DNA from: Micromonosporaceae bacterium
GTDB taxonomy: Bacteria > Actinomycetota > Actinomycetes > Mycobacteriales > Micromonosporaceae
Assembly (NCBI GenBank): GCA_007130245.1
Contig: SLSW01000209.1
Location: forward strand, 1-32,687
Direction of reading: 5' to 3'
DNA length: 32,687 nucleotides
The notes below the pieces were generated by a model. It saw only the letters and a list, made by a program, of their open reading frames with translations. It ran no database searches and was not told the DNA's origin. Made by a program: the position numbers and the translations under genes. Shown here piece after piece: positions 26,942 through 32,687 of this stretch. Position 1 is the first letter of the stretch. Each line of letters opens with the position of its first letter.

Positions 26942-27883
26942 GTGAACGACTTGGTCACGGGGACGTACGGCGACGGCGACGCGGCGGCCGTGGCGGACCT
27001 CATCAACGCGGTCGAGGCGCACGCCGGTGGTCATGCCAACGCCACCGCATCCCGCGTCACCGAGTTCATGTCCCAACTCGTACGCGATCCGGCGCGGGAC
27101 ACCCGGCTGGTGCTCACCGGCGACGGCGAGCTGGCCGCGGTGGTGATGGTCACGGCGCCGTCACCGGACGCCACCGTGATCCGCCTCGGTGGCGGGGTGC
27201 ATCCGCGGTGGCGTTCCCGCGGGCTGGGGCGCGAGCTGCTGCGGTGGCAGCTGGACCGGGCGCGGGAGATCCACCGGTCGGTCGCGCCGGACGCGGTCTG
27301 GGAGGTTCACGCCGGCGCGATGGTCGCCGATGAGCAGACGACCCGGCTGTTCGAGCGGTTCGGGATGAGTCCGGTGCGCTACTGGTTCGACATGGTCGCG
27401 CCTACCGCTGGGGTGCCGGCGGTGGCCCTGCCCGACGGCCTGCGGTTGGTGGGTTATACGGCCGAGCACGAAATCGCGCTGCACGGGGCGCACATGGACG
27501 CGTTCGCCGACCACTGGGGCTTTGAACACCGTCCGCTGGAGAGCTGGGCGGTGTTGACGGTGCGCTCGGAGCGGTTCGCGCCGGAGCTGTCGCTGCTCGC
27601 CTTCGACGGCGACGAGATCGCCGGCTATCTGCTGGGCTACCGGGACGCCGACCCGCAGCGGCTCTACATCGGCCAGGTCGGGGTGCGTAAGCCGTGGCGC
27701 CGGCGCGGCCTGGCCGCCGCGCTGCTGACCGAGGCGCTCACCGCGGCGGCGGACGCCGGCAGGACCCACGCCGCGCTGGGGGTGGACGCCGCCAGCTCCA
27801 CCGGCGCGGTCGGGGTCTACGAGCGGGCCGGCTTTACGGTCGAGTCCCGCGCCGTCACCTACTCGCTGGCGCTGCTGTCCTGA
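26942..27883 (+). CDS. GNAT acetyltransferase with two tandem GNAT domains
   Basis: First acetyl-CoA motif 'GGGVHPRWRSRGLGRELLRWQL', second 'IGQVGVRKPWRRRGLAAALLTEALTAAADAGRTHAALGVDAASSTGAVGVYERAGF'. Confidence 0.92.
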   Translation: MNDLVTGTYGDGDAAAVADLINAVEAHAGGHANATASRVTEFMSQLVRDPARDTRLVLTGDGELAAVVMVTAPSPDATVIRLGGGVHPRWRSRGLGRELLRWQLDRAREIHRSVAPDAVWEVHAGAMVADEQTTRLFERFGMSPVRYWFDMVAPTAGVPAVALPDGLRLVGYTAEHEIALHGAHMDAFADHWGFEHRPLESWAVLTVRSERFAPELSLLAFDGDEIAGYLLGYRDADPQRLYIGQVGVRKPWRRRGLAAALLTEALTAAADAGRTHAALGVDAASSTGAVGVYERAGFTVESRAVTYSLALLS

Positions 27884-29562
27884 CCGGGCGGGTCGGTCAG
27901 CAGCGCCCGGCCGCCGGCCGCCGGCGCGAGGCCGGCCGCGTCGGCGAAGGTGAGCGCCGTGGTGCCGTCCGGTGCCGCCACCTCGTCGACGAGGGTGGTG
28001 GGCTCGACCGTGCCCGTGTCCAGGTTCACCGCCACGTGGTTCTGCCCGAACCGGAGGTCCATCATGCCCGACGCCAAGCTGGCCGCTAGTATCCGGCCGT
28101 CGGCCAGCCACGCGTACGGCCACTGGACCACCTGGTGGAACAAGAACGTCGCCGCCAGCAGGTCGCCAAAGGGGGTCGATCCGTTCATCATCGCCAGTAC
28201 GTGCGACTGCCCGTCCAGCAGCGACACGTACGGCCAGGGCGGGAGGCCACCACCCGGGCCGTCGACAACGGTGCCGGGTTCGTCGAACACGCGGACGATG
28301 CGCAGGCTGTCCGGGTCGGACCGGTCGATCGTGGCGAGCTGGAGCTGGCCGGGGCTTGGGGCGCGGGCCAGCAGGAACAGGTCGTCGGAGACCAGGCCGG
28401 TGGGCAGCCACAGCACTCCCGCGTGCGGGTTGTCGGCGGCGTCGAGGTCACCGTTGGGCATCGGCACCTCGTCGACGAGGGCACCGCCGGTGTCGAAGAT
28501 GCCGATCGAGGTGACCACCCGCACCGTGGCGTCCACCTCGTAGTACTCGGATATCACCGGGTCCGGCACCTCCGAGCTCAGGTCGATCAGTGGCGCGGCC
28601 AGGTGGTCGGCGTCGGCCCAGAACGCCCCCACCATCGGCGCGATCCAGCCGACGTGGTCGTCGGGCAGTGCCAGCTCGACCGTGTCGATCCCGCCGCTGC
28701 CGGCGTCGACCAGCACGACGCGGTCGAAACCCGCGCCGGTCTCGTCCCGCCACTGCGCCTGCGCGGTGCCACCGACATCGAGGTCGGGCGCCGGTGCCGG
28801 TGAGGTGACCGCCAGGCGGCTGCTGTCGGGTGACCACGCCACCATGCCCACCAGCGGCAGCGGCAGCGAGTCGACAAAGGTCCCGGCGTCGTCGATCGTG
28901 GAGCTGATGCGGACCGCGCCGCGGCCGGGGGCGATCGTGGCGGTGTAGCGCAGGTCCGGCGATACCGTCCCCACCGCTCGCAGCTGCCGGACGTACTCGC
29001 CGGTGACCGGGTTGAGCACGTAATCGCCATTGTCGGAGTAGATGGCGACGACGCTGCGTCCGGTCAGGTCCACCTCGGGCGTCTGTTCGCGGTCCAGCAG
29101 CCCGGGCGCCACCGCGACGCCGGCGACGATCACCGCCGCTGCGGCGACCACCGACCCGATCCGGGTCAACCGGCGGCGCATCGCGCCGGTCAGCGCCAAG
29201 TCGGCCAGGTCGACCGCGCGGCCCCCGGTGGCGGCCGCCGGCATCGGCGCGGCCGCGCCGGGTCGCCACCGGCGCCACCACGGCAGCACACCGCGGCGCA
29301 TCGCCCGCACGGTGAACCCGTACGGGTCGTCCTTCCCGCCGAACCAGTCGACCCCCAGCGTGATCTGTTCGGTGGCGCCGTTGTTGTCGTCGTCTCCGTT
29401 GTGGTTCATGCGCCGCCACCGCAGCCACGTCCTCTCCAGCGCGGCCTGCAGCAGCTTCTCGGCCGCGTCCTGCCGCCCGGCCAACGCGTACGCGACGCCG
29501 AACAGCTCCGGCGTGCGCTCGGTCACGAACTGGCGGAACTGCTCGCGTCGATCCCGGGGCAT
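27859..29562 (-). CDS. Sigma-region-2-like domain fused through a TM helix to an extracytoplasmic beta-propeller-like domain
   Basis: ATG 29562 preceded by GAGGAGGGACG. N-term 'FRQFVTERTPELFGVAYALAGRQDAAEKLLQAALERTWLRWRRM...DPYGFTVRAMRRGVLPWWRRW' aligns by eye to the SigE-family sigma at 30966..31478; then 'RAVDLADLALTGAMRRRLTRIGSVVAAAAVIVAGVAVAPGLL' (TM) and propeller 'VSPDLRYTATIAPG...VAWSPDSSRLAVTSP'. Confidence 0.85.
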   Translation of the reverse strand: MPRDRREQFRQFVTERTPELFGVAYALAGRQDAAEKLLQAALERTWLRWRRMNHNGDDDNNGATEQITLGVDWFGGKDDPYGFTVRAMRRGVLPWWRRWRPGAAAPMPAAATGGRAVDLADLALTGAMRRRLTRIGSVVAAAAVIVAGVAVAPGLLDREQTPEVDLTGRSVVAIYSDNGDYVLNPVTGEYVRQLRAVGTVSPDLRYTATIAPGRGAVRISSTIDDAGTFVDSLPLPLVGMVAWSPDSSRLAVTSPAPAPDLDVGGTAQAQWRDETGAGFDRVVLVDAGSGGIDTVELALPDDHVGWIAPMVGAFWADADHLAAPLIDLSSEVPDPVISEYYEVDATVRVVTSIGIFDTGGALVDEVPMPNGDLDAADNPHAGVLWLPTGLVSDDLFLLARAPSPGQLQLATIDRSDPDSLRIVRVFDEPGTVVDGPGGGLPPWPYVSLLDGQSHVLAMMNGSTPFGDLLAATFLFHQVVQWPYAWLADGRILAASLASGMMDLRFGQNHVAVNLDTGTVEPTTLVDEVAAPDGTTALTFADAAGLAPAAGGRALLTDPPGQDSSASE

Positions 29563-29631
29563 CGTCCCTCCTCTGGCCAGCGTCCACATCGCTCTGTAGA
29601 CGCCGATAGGCGCGATGGAGGGTTGCTCCCG

Positions 29632-30969
29632 TTACCGGATCGTTATCGCGCGATCGCGCGCCTGCGGCGATAGTCCAGCCGAATCACCGAACTGGGGAAT
29701 CCCGGACGTCGCCGGCCCCGGCAGGTCCACCGGGTCCATCGTTCCGGTGGACAGGTCCACTCGATGCGACTCCGCCGGCACCTCGAACCCGGTGTCAAAG
29801 CCGTACCAGCCGGCCTCCAGCAGTGCGGTGCCGTCGTGCAGCCAGGCCACCGGCAGCGGTGAGCGGTAGAGCTGGCCGTCGTCGATGGTCGCGGTGCGGT
29901 ACAGGCCGTGCGCGTGGGCGTGGGATGCCCGAGCCGAGGACTGGTAACCATCCTCCGGCGACACGTCTGCCGGTAGCGTCACCGGTGGCAGCGTCGCCGT
30001 CACCGGCCCGAGAACGACGCCGCCGGTGGTCAGGTCCAGCACCGCCAGCTCGAGCGTGCCCGGTTCCGGGAGACGGCCGAGCAGGACGCGCCCGTCGCGC
30101 ACCTCGCTGTGCGGTGCCCACATCAGCCCGCTGTGCGGCTGGTCGCTGCCGGCCAGCGGGCTCTGGTCGATCGGCACCCGTTGCACCAGGGTGCCGTCGA
30201 GGTCGAACACCGCCATGCCGGTGATGACCGGTCGGCGTTCGGACGCCGCGGCGGTTTCGTGGGCCATCGGGTGCCGGTCGGTGAGGTCGACCGTGGTCAC
30301 GACCAGGTGGTCGGGATCCAGCCAGTCCACCGGCTCCCGCAGCCCGGTGTTGTCGGTCGGGGCGTCCAGTCTCACCTCGGTCGTCTCGCCGGTTGCCGCC
30401 TCCACCACGATGACGCTGTCCACCTGTGTCCGGTGCACGCCGCGGGTGAGCGCGATCCGCCGGCTGTCGGGCGACCACACCGGGTCGCGACCGGCACCGG
30501 GCAGGTGCACGACCGTCGGTGCGCCCTCGCCCGTGGTGGCGGCGATGCGCAGCCGGAAGGGGTTCGGCATCCCCGCGACCTGCCGCAGGTCCGGTGAGAC
30601 GGTCACCCATCGGGCGTGCTCGCCGACGGTCTCCAGCACCTCGTCGACGGAACGGTAGTCGCCGGTGTCCGGGTCGAGCACCAGCGGTGGCGCGTTCACG
30701 TCGTCCTGGTAGTGGACCGTGACCACGCTCGGTCCGGCGCCGGCCGGTGCGGGGGAGGCCACCCGGTCGTGGTCGGTCCCGAGCGGGTCGGCCAGCATCA
30801 TGGGCAGGCTGATCGCGGCGGCCGCGACCACCGCCACCGAAGCCACCCCGAGGTGGGCGCGGCGCCGGCGCCGGGCCCCGGCCAGCGCGGCCCGGCCCAG
30901 GTCCACCGGCCGGCCCTCGTCGGCGATCTCGCGCAGCGCCCGGCGCAGCTCGTCGTCCATCATGGTCAT
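29632..30969 (-). CDS. Membrane-anchored WD40/TolB-like propeller protein, probable partner (anti-sigma-like) of the adjacent ECF sigma
   Basis: 'MTMMDDELRRALREIADEGRPVDLGRAALAGARRRRRAHLGVASVAVVAAAAISLPMML' then 'VTVSPDLRQVAGM...PVWSPDSRRIALTRG'. Its ATG overlaps the sigma stop (ATGA, 30966-30969). Confidence 0.85.
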   Translation of the reverse strand: MTMMDDELRRALREIADEGRPVDLGRAALAGARRRRRAHLGVASVAVVAAAAISLPMMLADPLGTDHDRVASPAPAGAGPSVVTVHYQDDVNAPPLVLDPDTGDYRSVDEVLETVGEHARWVTVSPDLRQVAGMPNPFRLRIAATTGEGAPTVVHLPGAGRDPVWSPDSRRIALTRGVHRTQVDSVIVVEAATGETTEVRLDAPTDNTGLREPVDWLDPDHLVVTTVDLTDRHPMAHETAAASERRPVITGMAVFDLDGTLVQRVPIDQSPLAGSDQPHSGLMWAPHSEVRDGRVLLGRLPEPGTLELAVLDLTTGGVVLGPVTATLPPVTLPADVSPEDGYQSSARASHAHAHGLYRTATIDDGQLYRSPLPVAWLHDGTALLEAGWYGFDTGFEVPAESHRVDLSTGTMDPVDLPGPATSGIPQFGDSAGLSPQARDRAITIR

Positions 30970-31478
30970 CGCGTCTCCTCCAGCACCGTCAGATCCAGCC
31001 GGCCGGCGTACCGCGTGCGCAGGCGGTGCAGCGCCCGGGACGCCTGGCTCGCCACCGTCTTGGGTGAGCAGCCGAGAATGTCGGCGACCTCCGCCTCGCT
31101 GCGGTCCTCCAGATACCGCAGCACCAGCACCGCCCGCTGCCGCGGACCCAGCTCCTGCAGCGCCTGCCGCAGCGCCTGCCGCAGCACCACCGCCTGCGCC
31201 GGGTCGTCCGGGGCGGCCCGGTCGGCCAGCGCCGGCACCGTCACCTCCCGGCGTCCCCACCGCCGCCACCGGCCGACGTGCTCGTGGTACATGATCCGCC
31301 GCACGTACGCCATCGGGTCGTCAACGCGGCGCCAGCGCGGCACCAGCCGCTCCAGCGCGGTCTGCAACAGGTCCTCGGCGTCCTGCTGGCGTCCGGTCAG
31401 CGCGTACGCGATCCGGAACAGCGACGGGGTGGCCTGAGCCACGAAGTCGAGGTACTCCGCCTCGGTGCCGGGGTTCAC
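30966..31478 (-). CDS. SigE-family ECF RNA polymerase sigma factor
   Basis: Region 2 'FVAQATPSLFRIAYALTGRQQDAEDLLQTALERLVPRWRRVDDPMAYVRRIMYHEHVGRWRR'; region 4 'LGPRQRAVLVLRYLEDRSEAEVADILGCSPKTVASQASRALHRLR'. Confidence 0.95.
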   Translation of the reverse strand: MNPGTEAEYLDFVAQATPSLFRIAYALTGRQQDAEDLLQTALERLVPRWRRVDDPMAYVRRIMYHEHVGRWRRWGRREVTVPALADRAAPDDPAQAVVLRQALRQALQELGPRQRAVLVLRYLEDRSEAEVADILGCSPKTVASQASRALHRLRTRYAGRLDLTVLEETR

Positions 31479-31531
31479 GGCCTCACCTCCACCCGGTCTG
31501 ACGCGGGAGGCAGCCTGAACCCTGCACCGGC

Positions 31532-32687
31532 TCAGGGGTCGAACGCGAGATCCGCAGCCTCCGGCGACAGCCAGGCCGCGTCACCGATGGTACGGATGAG
31601 CGCGCCATCGGGCAGGTCGGGCAGCTCCGGCGACCAGATGCGGTCGGAGGCCGGGTCCAGCAGGTGATACTCGTAACGGAACGACATATGACCGGACGGG
31701 GCCTGGTCGAAGTCAGGATGCGACGGTGCCATCAACAGCTGCGACCGCAGCAGCACCAGGCCGTCCGTCGGCGATGGCTGTACGGCGTATGTCAGATGCC
31801 TCGGCACCCGCAGGTAGTCCTCGGGCGGACCGGGCACCGTGGCCGTCATGACCGGGCCGGCGTCGCCGCTGCCAGGATCCACGGTGGTGAGTTCCAGCAA
31901 CCCGTCGGCCGGCTCCCGCGCGAACAGCAGCGACCCGTCGGCGGTCGCCCCGGCGGGCAGCCACACCTGGTCGGCGTCGTCGCTGGCGTGGTAGTCGCCC
32001 TGCTCCAGCGGCACGTGACCGACCACCGCACCGTCCAGGTCGACGACCAGCACCTCGTCGACGACCGGGCGGGTCTGGCCGCTGATGCTGAAGGATCCTT
32101 CGCCGGGCAGTTCGTACTCGACCCGGCGGTCGTGGACCGCCGGCGCGGCGGGGTCGGCCACCGGGACCGCCAGGTGCGCCTCGTCCAGCCAGAACAGGTG
32201 CACGCCGACGCGGTCGTCCGGTAGCTCCAGCGGCACGTGCCGGGCGCGGCGCTCGTCCACGTCCAGGATCATGACGGCGCGGAACTGCTCAGGTAGGGAG
32301 TTCGCCTGCGGTGGCCTCGCGTCCGTGGCGGTCGCGGCGATGCGGGTGCTGTCCGGCGACCAGACCAGCGTCCCGGCTGGCGCCGGCCAGTCGAGGAGCT
32401 CACCCAGGCCGCCGGTGGTGGTGGAGATCAGCCGTACCGCTTCGCCGGTGGTCTCCTGCACGCTCCACCGCAGGTCCGGTGAGACCCAGCTGCCGCCAGC
32501 GCCGTACTCGCCGGTCTCCGGGTTCAGGGCGCGGGCGGTGGTGCCCTGCTCGGTGCCCTCCTCGTACGAGGCCACGACCAGCTGGCCGGCCAGGTCCGGG
32601 CTGGGCGGGCCGTCGGCCGCCGCGTCCGGCGACAGCCACTGCGCCAGCCCGGCCGGCACGGCGAGCGCCAGCGCGACCACCGCGGCC
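31532..32687 (-). CDS. Third membrane-anchored propeller paralogue, 5'-partial at the window end
   Basis: Open to the window edge; TM-like 'AAVVALALAVPAGLAQWL', then 'ALNPETGEYGAGGSWVSPDLRWSVQE...LVWSPDSTRIAATAT' as in the two neighbours. Confidence 0.83.
   Translation of the reverse strand, partial: AAVVALALAVPAGLAQWLSPDAAADGPPSPDLAGQLVVASYEEGTEQGTTARALNPETGEYGAGGSWVSPDLRWSVQETTGEAVRLISTTTGGLGELLDWPAPAGTLVWSPDSTRIAATATDARPPQANSLPEQFRAVMILDVDERRARHVPLELPDDRVGVHLFWLDEAHLAVPVADPAAPAVHDRRVEYELPGEGSFSISGQTRPVVDEVLVVDLDGAVVGHVPLEQGDYHASDDADQVWLPAGATADGSLLFAREPADGLLELTTVDPGSGDAGPVMTATVPGPPEDYLRVPRHLTYAVQPSPTDGLVLLRSQLLMAPSHPDFDQAPSGHMSFRYEYHLLDPASDRIWSPELPDLPDGALIRTIGDAAWLSPEAADLAFDP

Overview
High-GC actinobacterial chromosomal window, probably Micromonosporaceae from codon usage and gene content. 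It mixes conserved housekeeping genes with an accessory segment. Left to right: a glycosyltransferase ORF open at the window edge; a BTAD/SARP-AAA-TPR regulator; an XPB-type helicase and its helicase-associated partner; an FeS-type photolyase; a cold-shock-domain protein; mqnD; a tandem array of four PQQ-like beta-propeller membrane proteins (one frameshifted, one N-terminally truncated); an XRE-GNAT gene broken by a frameshift; mqnB translationally coupled to an MFS gene; DUF3027; DUF2530; MarR + MFS; thpR; a 62-nt near-perfect palindrome; an aldo/keto reductase; sepH; a double GNAT; and a cluster of three paralogous membrane-anchored propeller proteins. In that last cluster one propeller is coupled to a SigE-family ECF sigma gene and another is fused in one ORF to a sigma region-2-like domain with no region 4. 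The best candidates for something undescribed are (i) this sigma2-TM-propeller fusion next to an unfused sigma/propeller pair, (ii) the propeller array that interrupts the mqnB-mqnD neighbourhood, and (iii) a short cytosolic [IV]DLG-type motif shared by both propeller groups. No tRNA, rRNA, CRISPR array, transposase or integrase was recognised by eye. All domain calls come from reading motifs; no searches were run.
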